Part shown: positions 36,637 through 44,807 of the stretch, in pieces
Layout: every line of letters begins with the position of its first letter
Numbering within the stretch: the stretch's first letter is position 1
From: DATBJJ01 sp963750915
GTDB lineage: Bacteria > Acidobacteriota > Vicinamibacteria > Vicinamibacterales > 2-12-FULL-66-21
Direction: 5' to 3'
DNA: 64,000 nt
NCBI GenBank assembly: GCA_963750915.1
Contig: CAVVSF010000011.1
Span: forward strand, 620,001-684,000
Notes under the pieces: generated by a model
Seen by the model: the letters and a program-made list of their open reading frames with translations, nothing else
Told to the model about the DNA's origin: nothing
The model's database searches: none
Made by a program: the position numbers and the translations under genes

Positions 36637-37926
36637 TCAGACGTATCCCCGCCAGGACAGCAGGGTTGCCACCGGGCTGTCGCGTCTGAAGCGCTCGCGC
36701 CGGACAGCCGGGCGGCACCCCTTCAGGTCCCACACCCGCTCGGCATAGAACGGAAGGGCGTGGACCGCAGAGGCGCTCGTGTCCCCCTCGGCATCCAAGA
36801 GCCGCCGCACGACTTCGGCCTCGGCGGCGACGTGCCGCGCTCCCGGCAGCACCGCGGACATCGCCATCCGTGTCTCGCTGTGCCAGGGAAGCGTGCACGA
36901 GAGGCTCAGCATTCCACAGATATCCGGTACGACGAGCCCTGGAGCGAGCCAGTCGAAGTCCAGCGCAAAGACCGTCTGTCCCCGGAGGGTGACTTCGACG
37001 GGCAGTCCGGCGAGATCGCTGCCGCGCGATGCAACGATCAGAGCGCCATCACGATCCATGGGCGCGTCGGTGGCCTCGTGGAAGGGCACGTCCAGAAGCG
37101 CTGACGCGACGCGGGCGAGGATGCTGGAGTCCCGTCCGGGCGCCGCCAGCACCAGTGCGGGCCGCCGGTTCGTCCTGATCAGCAGGTCGTACAGCGCCTT
37201 GAGGATGGCGGTCACCTCCCGGTAGCTCTTCCAGGTTGCCGTGAAGCGTCCTCCGGCAGTCGAAAGGTCCGGACTCTCAGTCATGATCGCCGCGCCATAC
37301 TGAATGAAGTGCCACGCTCTCAAGTCTCCCGACGGCTCTTCGATGGTACTCCTGCGCGCGAGGCAGTCCTCCATGTACTGGGTCCATGTCTCGCGGCGGG
37401 TTCTCGTAGCGGAATCAACCGGCACGCACTGGAGATCGATGCGCGTGTCCTCGACGAACCGCAGCACGGAATCCACCTCTCCGCACAGCAGTGCGCACCA
37501 CGCTCTGACGAACGCCTGATCGAATTCGAGCTCGCGGTAGTCCAGCAGCAGCGTTCGTCCTTCGGCAGGCCGGAAGTCCGCCGCCAGGGCCAGTGCCAGC
37601 ACGCCGAGCGCAGGCGGCGAGCCTGGTTTGAGAACGACGGCGCGGCGGGCGATGTTTACCGCCAGCGGCGCGTCGCCAGTTGCCAGGATCTCGTGCGCCA
37701 GCTCGAGGACAGTGTCATGGCCGGCGGTTCGTGGAGCGGCGGCTTCGTAGAGATCCGCCAGCCGCGTCCGGCCGAGCCAGCGAAGGCTTTCGTCGGCCGC
37801 GAGGTAGAGATCGCTCCGATTGGGATCGATCTGCATCGCTCCGGTCACGAGCATGTATGAGCGGCGGAAATCACCGGCGTCAATCGCCGCGCGCGCGGCC
37901 AGCAGATAATCGTCAGCCTGGATCAT
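36637..37926 (-). CDS. TPR-like hypothetical protein
   Basis: About 429 residues. The first third is helical with TPR-like spacing (AARAAIDAGDFRRSYMLVTG, HEILATGDAPLAVNIARRAV). The rest alternates strands and helices and has no motif that I recognise. It carries no signal peptide, so it should be cytoplasmic. The start at 37926 has an AGGG close upstream; the frame stays open to 37971 without a ribosome site. It is divergent from the TPR protein at 38085 (about 160 bp between starts), so they may share a control region. The function is unknown. Confidence 0.6.
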   Translation of the reverse strand: MIQADDYLLAARAAIDAGDFRRSYMLVTGAMQIDPNRSDLYLAADESLRWLGRTRLADLYEAAAPRTAGHDTVLELAHEILATGDAPLAVNIARRAVVLKPGSPPALGVLALALAADFRPAEGRTLLLDYRELEFDQAFVRAWCALLCGEVDSVLRFVEDTRIDLQCVPVDSATRTRRETWTQYMEDCLARRSTIEEPSGDLRAWHFIQYGAAIMTESPDLSTAGGRFTATWKSYREVTAILKALYDLLIRTNRRPALVLAAPGRDSSILARVASALLDVPFHEATDAPMDRDGALIVASRGSDLAGLPVEVTLRGQTVFALDFDWLAPGLVVPDICGMLSLSCTLPWHSETRMAMSAVLPGARHVAAEAEVVRRLLDAEGDTSASAVHALPFYAERVWDLKGCRPAVRRERFRRDSPVATLLSWRGYV

Positions 37927-38084
37927 TGGGCCCTGCCAGATGACGCGACAGGACCTTTCGGGACGGCTCATTCGGTCTGAAATCGCCCCTGAGCTCTGCT
38001 GGAGATTGTGTTGTTGACAGATTGTTGACCCAGCCCAACCGCTCGTCTATCCTCGGCGCTTACCGTCCGTCTCAGGAGACCCTC

Positions 38085-39029
38085 GTGCCCCTTGGCTGCA
38101 TGCTGACGATCCTCCTTCTGTGCGTGCCCGTCGGGCCCGCTCCCCTGAACCTTCCACGTGTCGTAGCGGCCGAAGCCGTCATCGAAACGCGTCAGGACAG
38201 CGACACTGGAGATCTTGCCCGCGCCAAGGCGTTGTTCGACCAGGCGTCCGCGCGGATTGACGCGGAGGACTTGACCGCCGCCGAGCCGCTGCTGCGCGAG
38301 GCGGTCGCGATCCAGCGCACGCGTGCGCCGGGCAGCGTCGCGCTGGCGAAGAGCCTGACCGCACTGGGCAATGTCACCCGCGCCAGGTTCGATCTCAAGA
38401 CAGCCGAGCCGTTGCTCCGTGAGGCCGTCGACATCCTGGGCTCGCTGGCGCCCGACACGACCGACTTCGCTGTCTCGTTGAACAATCTCGCCACGTTGAG
38501 GTGGCGGCAGGGAGCGACCGACGACGCCGGCACACTGTATCGCCGTGCCCTCCCCATTCTCGAGCGTAGCGAGGCAACCGGCCGGGACGCCGCGGTCAGC
38601 ATCATGGGCATCGGCATCACGCTCTACCTGCGTGGACGGCTGGCCGAAGCCGAACCCTACTACCGGCGGGCCCTGACACTGGAAGAACGTCTTGCGCCTG
38701 GTACCGCGAGACAAGCCAGAGTCCTCAACAACCTGGGTGGCCTGATGTACCGGCGGGGCGCGCTGCTCGAGGCCGAAGAGCTTTACCTTCGCGCGCTGGC
38801 CATCCATCAGCGTGTGGCGCCTCAGAGCCAGGAGGTTGCGTCGACGCTGCACAACATCGGGCTCATTCACTACGATCGCGGGGATCGCGTCCGCGCCGGG
38901 GACTACCTGAAACAAGCGCTGGACATCAAGGAGCGGCTGGCACCCGACGGCCTCAACTCTGCGTCGACGCTGGAATCCTTGTCGAACCTCGCCAGAGATC
39001 ATTCAGCGCCTCGCTGCCGCCGGCACTGA
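38085..39029 (+). CDS. Exported TPR-repeat protein (possibly frameshifted at the 3' end)
   Basis: About 314 residues. The GTG at 38085 is preceded by AGGAG at good distance and gives a signal sequence (MLTILLLCVPVGPAPLN). At least five TPR units of about 42 residues follow (AEPLLREAVAIQRTRAPGS, AEPYYRRALTLEERLAPGT, ALDIKERLAP). This is the tetratricopeptide_10/12 type. The frame ends with RDHSAPRCRRH, which is not repeat-like. A +1 shift near 38990 reads EIIQRLAAAGTDTLQELRDV and on for about 45 codons, so the real protein may be longer. It could serve as a protein-protein scaffold in the periplasm. Confidence 0.7.
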   Translation: MPLGCMLTILLLCVPVGPAPLNLPRVVAAEAVIETRQDSDTGDLARAKALFDQASARIDAEDLTAAEPLLREAVAIQRTRAPGSVALAKSLTALGNVTRARFDLKTAEPLLREAVDILGSLAPDTTDFAVSLNNLATLRWRQGATDDAGTLYRRALPILERSEATGRDAAVSIMGIGITLYLRGRLAEAEPYYRRALTLEERLAPGTARQARVLNNLGGLMYRRGALLEAEELYLRALAIHQRVAPQSQEVASTLHNIGLIHYDRGDRVRAGDYLKQALDIKERLAPDGLNSASTLESLSNLARDHSAPRCRRH

Positions 39030-39217
39030 CACGCTGCAGGAGCTGCGTGACGTCCGGCTCGGATTTCTCGCTCACCTCGCCTCCGTGACAGCGAAGATCC
39101 TAGCATCGGCTGGACCCCTGGTCACATCGGCACCCGCATCTCGGGAGTGTGGCAGGACGGTCGGAGTGGACCCTCCGACGTTCCCTGCCGGCTACTGCCC
39201 TCCGGCCGCCCACACCC

Positions 39218-39799
39218 TCAACATCCGTCGCGGCTGGAGGTGCAGTTCGGGGCCGTCCAGACCTTCACCATGTAGTCATGGCTCGCGTTGTTGATTGCCA
39301 TGATCTGGGCCTGAATGGCATCAGAGTTTGCCGCCACCCTGGTCTGCGGAGCGGTCTGGGCGCGGGCCTGGGCGACCAGCGCGTTGAGCTGGGCGATCAG
39401 GTGGGTCAGCACGATCTCCGGTGTCACCCACCGGTTTGCGGCCGCAACCAGGTACTCGACGGTATCGTTGGGGCTGCGAATCGCATAGCGTCGCCACGTA
39501 TACGGCGCGTTCTGGAGCGCCGCATCCAGCTCGTAGACCCATCCCGGATGCCTGAGATCGACCGTCTTCAAGAACCGGCCATTCTGCGCTACGTCGAATA
39601 CCCGGCCGTCTCCACGGAATGTGCGCGTATACGCTGTCGGCACCCAGCGACCCTGGCGGACCATATAGCACCGGCCATCGCTGCGCCATGCCATCGTCCC
39701 CTCGGCCGCTAGCTGTCTCGTCCGCACTTGAGCCTGAACCGAACCCACCGCTGCCGCCGTCATCGTGAATGTCAAGAGACCAACGATCAGGAACTTCAT
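39218..39799 (-). CDS. Secreted hypothetical protein
   Basis: A 193-residue exported protein with signal peptide MKFLIVGLLTFTMTAAAVGS and cleavage near VQA. The mature part contains a Trp/Arg/Tyr-rich module (MAWRSDGRCYMVRQGRWVPT) and an Ala/Gln-rich helix (LIAQLNALVAQARAQTAPQT). It has three cysteines. GGAGG lies six bases before the ATG. No family is recognised. It is divergent from the subtilase at 39955, with 155 bp between starts. Confidence 0.65.
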   Translation of the reverse strand: MKFLIVGLLTFTMTAAAVGSVQAQVRTRQLAAEGTMAWRSDGRCYMVRQGRWVPTAYTRTFRGDGRVFDVAQNGRFLKTVDLRHPGWVYELDAALQNAPYTWRRYAIRSPNDTVEYLVAAANRWVTPEIVLTHLIAQLNALVAQARAQTAPQTRVAANSDAIQAQIMAINNASHDYMVKVWTAPNCTSSRDGC

Positions 39800-39954
39800 C
39801 TTCTGCCTCCGTTGATTGAACGCGACGAGTGCACGCGCGAGGGCTCACGGGCAGGCGGTGGATCGCCTTTCGGTCTTTCCTGAGCTCTCCCGAACGGGGA
39901 CGTCGCGTTTCTCAGAGACGCCGGCAATACCGCTGGCAGGAAAAGGAGACTCTG

Positions 39955-41260
39955 ATGAATCGCACCCTGCGCGCCGGCGTTGCGGTCAAGTTCACGCTCA
40001 TCGTCACCCTCACGGCCATTCTGGGATGGGTATCCCCGTCGGCGACTGCCGTTGGTCGCTCCTCCGCGGGCATCGGCCAGGAGCAGGCGGGGCAGAAGGG
40101 TGGAAAAGAAAAGGCCGTCAGCAAACCTGAGAAAAAGTTCATCAAGAAGGAAAAGGCGATCCGCGGCGAGTATGTCGTCGTGCTCGACGACGACGTCGTT
40201 GGAGAGCCGGGAAAGCATTCCTGGGCAGCAGACGTTCCCGACGAGCTGGTCCGCATTTATGGCGGCAAGGTGCGCGATCGGTTCAAGCATGCCATCAATG
40301 CGTTCACCGCTTCGATGACTGAAGCCGAGGCGCTGGCGATGAGCGAGGACCCCATGGTCGCCTACGTCCAGGAGGAGTACCGAGGTATCGCTCGCGGCCG
40401 TCCAGACCCCGGCGACATGGGGCATCGATCGTATCGATCAGCGGCCCCGGACGTTGACCAACAGCTATTCGTACAATTACACGGGCGCCGGCGTGACGGT
40501 GTATGTCGTCGATACCGGGATTAGGACCACGCATGTTGACTTCGGCGGCCGCGCCTTCGCCGGCGCAGGCTGGGATCTGATCGGCGATGGCGCCAATGGT
40601 CAGGACTGTCACGGCCACGGTACGCATGTCGCCGGCACGATCGGTGGGAACGCGGTCGGCGTGGCCAAACGGGCGACGCTGCAGTCGGTTCGGGTGTTCG
40701 ACTGCTACGCGAAATCACGAAGCGGGGCGTTCTTGCGGGCGGTGGATCTGATTACGGTCTATGCCCGCAAACCGGCAGTCGTCAACATGAGCCTCACCGC
40801 CGGCGTAATCGACAGCGCTCTCGATACGGCGATCAGCAGATCCGTAAATGCGGGAATCACCTACGTCGTGGCCGCGGGCAATGCCGGCGTCGATGCCTGC
40901 ATGGCCAGCCCGGCGCGGTCGCCCGGCACGATCACGGTTGGCGCCAGCAACTGGCTCGACCAGCGTGCGGTCTTCGCCGGCGGCAGCAGCAACTGGGGCG
41001 CGTGCGTCGATATCTGGGCGCCGGGGCACAGCATCGTCTCGGCCGCGCACTACAGCACGACCGGCTGGGTCGCGATGAGCGGAACGTCGATGGCCAGCCC
41101 TCACGTTGCAGGTGCCGCGGCGATTTACCTGTCGGTATTCCCGACCTCGACGCCGGCGGCGGTGCGAACCGTCATCTCGAACACGGCGACGGCGGGCCTG
41201 CTGACCGGGATCGGCTCGACCTCTCCGAATCGCCTGCTCTACTCGCTGCTGCGGCCGTAG
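39955..41260 (+). CDS. S8 subtilisin-like serine protease, frame-disrupted near 40381
   Basis: A secreted subtilase of about 434 residues after correction. It has a signal peptide (FTLIVTLTAILGWVSPSATA), an inhibitor I9 propeptide (GEYVVVLDDDVV ... RIYGGKVRDRFKHAINAFTA), and a proteinase K-like catalytic domain with VYVVDTGIRTTHVDF (Asp), CHGHGTHVAGTIGG (His), VVAAGNAG (oxyanion Asn) and GTSMASPHVAGAA (Ser). The start at 39955 has AAAAGGAG upstream. The first frame leaves the family at VQEEY. Removing one C at about 40381 continues EVSLAAVQTPATWGIDRIDQ and reaches the catalytic domain. All catalytic residues are intact, so an active protease is possible if the indel is an error. Confidence 0.8.
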
Positions 41261-41315
41261 GACCTCAGCTCGCACTAGATGAGACCGGCGAGTCAGTTTC
41301 CAGTTCGTCAACCCA

Positions 41316-41345
41316 GCGAGTGGGCCACTCCCGTGGCCCACTCGC
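41316..41345. terminator. 13-bp hairpin downstream of the subtilase
   Basis: GCGAGTGGGCCAC-TCCC-GTGGCCCACTCGC, a perfect stem 56 bp after the protease stop. It may end transcription, or belong to the same hairpin class as those at 12.6-13.3 kb. No T-run is seen. Confidence 0.5.
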
Positions 41346-41500
41346 GCGTGGTGGCGGCGGGCGGAGGGTGGGGCGTGTCCGAATCGGTGGACACACCTCC
41401 TCGGCTGAATCCGCAAGCAATCTTTTCGCTAGCCGGTGCTTTTCTCGTCCGCCCGCGACACGTTTTTGCCAAATCGACCCTCTTATAGGCTAGACGGTCG

Positions 41501-41720
41501 ATGCCAAATGTTGACAAAGACCTCTTCGCGGCGGCGCAGGCGGGCGACCGAGCGGCCCTCGAACGGCGGCTGTCGCAGTTGCGGCCTGACATTCAGCGTT
41601 ACGCGAGGTTTCATTACTATGCGTCGTCATCCATTTGAGGACGTCGTGCAGGAAGCGCTGATCGTCGTCGATCGGCGCGTCGGTGACAGTCGCAGCCACA
41701 GCGACGGGTCAGCGCAATAA
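41501..41720 (+). pseudogene. ECF sigma factor N-terminal fragment
   Basis: MPNVDKDLFAAAQAGDRAAL, then LRPDIQRYARFHYYASSSI is the sigma-2 start of an ordinary ECF factor. The frame breaks at about 41632 (one extra T), and EDVVQEALIVVDRRVG follows in the next frame before a stop at 41718-41720. Unlike the three complete factors here it keeps the normal Glu-Asp of region 2.2, so it belongs to another ECF class. The sigma-4 part is gone. Confidence 0.6.
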
Positions 41721-41882
41721 CAATTGTAAATCGTTGAGCGAACTGACTATGCGGCGCTGCGGAACGCTTCAGCCAGTTCGAACCAATGCTACAGAACCGT
41801 TGCTTGTATTGATCGTCTGAAGCCAGACACAAGCAATTGGCGTTAGCGCCCGAATCGCGATGTCGCGTCCCGCAGAAAGAAC

Positions 41883-44132
41883 TCAGCGGGGCAGGTACCG
41901 AAGTAGCGAGTTCACGAGATCTGCCGGCCGCGTGCGACGGCTCGCGTCGTCAGGTAATCCAACTCGCTGACGGAGGGCCGCGAAACGTGGATCCACATAG
42001 ATCGAATAGCGTTCCCATCTGGGATCAACGAAGACCCGAAGAAAACCGATCGACCTCTCGTTGAACGCCATCTCCAACGCAAGGAACGCGTCATCGTCGT
42101 GGCCGAGCGCCGCCTGTAGTTCAGCGATCGTCGTAGGCTGCACGTATCGATCACGAGACTCGGCGATCAGATCTGCGAGTAGTTGCGGCGTGTTCGTCGG
42201 CCGCCCTGCCAGCGCGTTGTACCGGTCGCGGGCCACTCGCGCGTTCGCGTTCGGCAGTGACACTCCCGTGGGTAGCTTGTCCAGCTCATCAGCGGCGGCG
42301 GCATGCCTTCCCTGCAGCGCGAGAGCCGCGGCCAGTTCGAATCGTGCGCGTCCATACGTCGGATCGATCTCCAACGCCTTTTGTACTTGAGGTATCGCCA
42401 AATCGGGGCGTCGGCCGAAGTTGTAGACGACGGCCAGATCGGTCGCTATGGCGAGCGAGACGGGGTCCAGCGTCTCCGCCCTTTGCAACGCCGGGATCGA
42501 CTCCTCGAACCGGCGCATGAAGGCGAGATAGATGCCGTAGCGCTGATAGGCGTTTGCGCTGCCGGCGTCGAGCGCGAGGGCTCGTGTGAAGTCTCGCTCG
42601 GCACCATGCCAGTCCCAATCCAGGAAATGCCGAACCGTTGCCAATGCGACGTGTCCGTCGGAAGCGTTGGGGGCCAGCGCGATCGCTTTCAGCGCCGCCT
42701 GCTTGGCCTTGGAGAGGTAGTCGCGAGGAGGGCGTGGCGCCGCGGGGTTACCCGCGAGCGAGATGTACGCATCGGCGAGCCCGGCGTAGGATTGCGCGAA
42801 CGTTGGGTCGAGGTTCGAGGCCTGCACGAAGTAAGCGATGGCCGTTTCCAGCCCGGCGATCGTACGTTTGTTCCAGAAGTACCGTCCTTTGACGTACATC
42901 CGGTGCGCTTCCGCGCTGTGGGTAGCCATGATCGCAGCCCGGCCTGGATCACCGGTCGATTGGCGCGTCCACAGTGCGGACGCCGTCAACAACGAGACGA
43001 CGACCGCCAGGCTGCCAATGGTCACGGCACGACGGCGCACTCCCTGCGTACGCCCCCCACCTGATGCGCGGATGCCATGGTCCCGGTCTCCGAGCACGTC
43101 GAGCAATGCGGCGCTCAGATCTTCGGCCCGCTGATAGCGATCGCCGGCATTCTTGTGCAGTGATCGCGCCACCAGTCGCTCGAGGGCCGCAGCGACCTCG
43201 ACTCCCGTGTCGGCGATTGTTGGTGGTTGATCGCGGATGATCGACGCGATGGTCGCCGAAGGTGTGGCGCCCTGGAACGGGCGCCGCCCGGTGATCATCT
43301 CGAACAGCACAACCCCCACGCTGTACAGGTCGCTTCGCCCATCAAGCGACAGGCCTCGGGCCTGTTCAGGGGACATGTACGAGGTCGTGCCCAGCACCAT
43401 GCCACCCGACGAATCGCACCGACCCGCCGGTGTTTCGACAATGGACGGCAACTGGGCCAGGCCGAAGTCGAGAATCTTGACCAACCCGTCCGCACGCACC
43501 ATCAGGTTCTCGGGTTTGATGTCACGGTGGACGATGCCGGCCCGATGTGTGGCCGCAAGCGCATCGACGACCTGCACGGCGATCTGCACCGCGTCGCGCG
43601 GCCGCAGCGGCGTCGTCATCCGTGAGCGTAGCGTCTCGCCCTCGACGAATTCCGCTGCAATGTATGGCCGTCCATCGATGGTGCCGGCGTCGTACACCGT
43701 CAGGATATTTGGATGATTCAGCGCTGACGCTGCGCGCGCTTCTTGATCGAAACGGTGCAGGCGCCCAACACCTGCCGTCAACACCGGCGGCAGAAACTTC
43801 AGCGCAACCCGCCGGCCCAGTCGAAGGTCTTCGGCGAGGTACACGTCACCCACGCCGCCGGCGCCCAAGTGGCGCAGAACATGGTATCGGTCAGCGAGGA
43901 CCCGGTCGATCGCCGGCCAGTCTGCGACGTCCAGAATCTCTGCTGCCATTTCCGGCACGGACCGGTCTAGCAACCCGGGTGCTCGTTCGGACTCCAACAG
44001 AGACCCGACTTCCGCTTGCAGCGTCGCGTCGCCGCCACAGGCCTCGCCAATAGCCGCCTCGCGCTCGTCTTCAGGAGCCGCGAATGCGCGCTGAAGGGCG
44101 CCGTCTAACCGCCGCCACCGCTCTGCGTCCAT
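41883..44132 (-). CDS. Ser/Thr kinase with TPR C-terminus (kinase 6)
   Basis: A 749-residue receptor-type kinase with an intact frame. Residues 1-60 form the helical domain common to these kinases. The kinase domain follows (GAGGVGDVYLAED at 90-102; Lys112; HRDIKPEN; DFGLAQL; TSYMSPEQARG). Next are a membrane helix (VTIGSLAVVVSLLTASALW) and TPR repeats to the end. Note VGDVY in place of the more common MGEVY. The gene starts 33 bp after the sigma 3 gene on the same strand, so both are in one operon. It is a likely controller of sigma 3. Confidence 0.88.
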   Translation of the reverse strand: MDAERWRRLDGALQRAFAAPEDEREAAIGEACGGDATLQAEVGSLLESERAPGLLDRSVPEMAAEILDVADWPAIDRVLADRYHVLRHLGAGGVGDVYLAEDLRLGRRVALKFLPPVLTAGVGRLHRFDQEARAASALNHPNILTVYDAGTIDGRPYIAAEFVEGETLRSRMTTPLRPRDAVQIAVQVVDALAATHRAGIVHRDIKPENLMVRADGLVKILDFGLAQLPSIVETPAGRCDSSGGMVLGTTSYMSPEQARGLSLDGRSDLYSVGVVLFEMITGRRPFQGATPSATIASIIRDQPPTIADTGVEVAAALERLVARSLHKNAGDRYQRAEDLSAALLDVLGDRDHGIRASGGGRTQGVRRRAVTIGSLAVVVSLLTASALWTRQSTGDPGRAAIMATHSAEAHRMYVKGRYFWNKRTIAGLETAIAYFVQASNLDPTFAQSYAGLADAYISLAGNPAAPRPPRDYLSKAKQAALKAIALAPNASDGHVALATVRHFLDWDWHGAERDFTRALALDAGSANAYQRYGIYLAFMRRFEESIPALQRAETLDPVSLAIATDLAVVYNFGRRPDLAIPQVQKALEIDPTYGRARFELAAALALQGRHAAAADELDKLPTGVSLPNANARVARDRYNALAGRPTNTPQLLADLIAESRDRYVQPTTIAELQAALGHDDDAFLALEMAFNERSIGFLRVFVDPRWERYSIYVDPRFAALRQRVGLPDDASRRTRPADLVNSLLRYLPR

Positions 44133-44165
44133 GTGCCAGCTCCACACCCCTGTTTTCGCATCGGT

Positions 44166-44726
44166 TTATGCGAGAGCGCTGCGGATCTCCTGATGCAGCC
44201 AGGCTTTCGCCGCACGCCAGTCGCGCATGACCGTGATTTCCGATATCCCGAGCGCGGTCGCCGTTTCCACGACGCTGAGACCGCCAAAAAAGCGGAGCTC
44301 GACGACTTGCGCCTTCCGGCTGTCGATCCTCCGCAAGGCATTGAGCGCATCGTCGAGTGCGAGGAGGTCTCTGGTGTGAGGGTTCGCAGGTGCATCGACC
44401 TCGTCGAGCGGCACCACCCAAAGGCCGCCGCCGCGCCGTTCGCAGGTCCGACGCCTGGCCTGGTCGATGAGGACGCGCCGCACGATGCGTGCGGCCAGCG
44501 CGAAGAACTGCTGTCGGTTCTGCCAGGAGACTGACTGGTCCGCCAGACGCAGATACAGCTCATGCACCAGCGCTGTCGTCTGCAGGACGCCTGAACGTTC
44601 TCTGGCCAGGTGACGACGAGCCAGCCGATGCAGCTCGGCATAGACCAGCGTCATCAGCGCACTCTCCGCGCGCTTGTCGCCTTCGGACCAGGCGATCAGG
44701 AGTTCGGTCAGTTCCTGTACGGCCAC
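44166..44726 (-). CDS. ECF sigma factor, acidobacterial type (sigma 3)
   Basis: A 186-residue ECF sigma factor. Region 2 shows LQTTALVHELYLRLADQSVS, then QQFFALAARIVRRVLIDQAR; region 4 shows LRFFGGLSVVETATALGISE, then VMRDWRAAKAWLHQE. Thr50-Thr51 sit at the place of the usual acidic patch. The gene is the first of the operon with kinase 6. It is divergent from the lipase gene at 44808, which leaves 81 bp for both promoters. Confidence 0.88.
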   Translation of the reverse strand: MAVQELTELLIAWSEGDKRAESALMTLVYAELHRLARRHLARERSGVLQTTALVHELYLRLADQSVSWQNRQQFFALAARIVRRVLIDQARRRTCERRGGGLWVVPLDEVDAPANPHTRDLLALDDALNALRRIDSRKAQVVELRFFGGLSVVETATALGISEITVMRDWRAAKAWLHQEIRSALA

Positions 44727-44807
44727 TGTCCTGCTCAGTGCGGAATTCTACATCCGGCCGCCTGATAGGAATCCGTCGAATCTTGCGCGTCTTTATGAGG
44801 GGGCATT

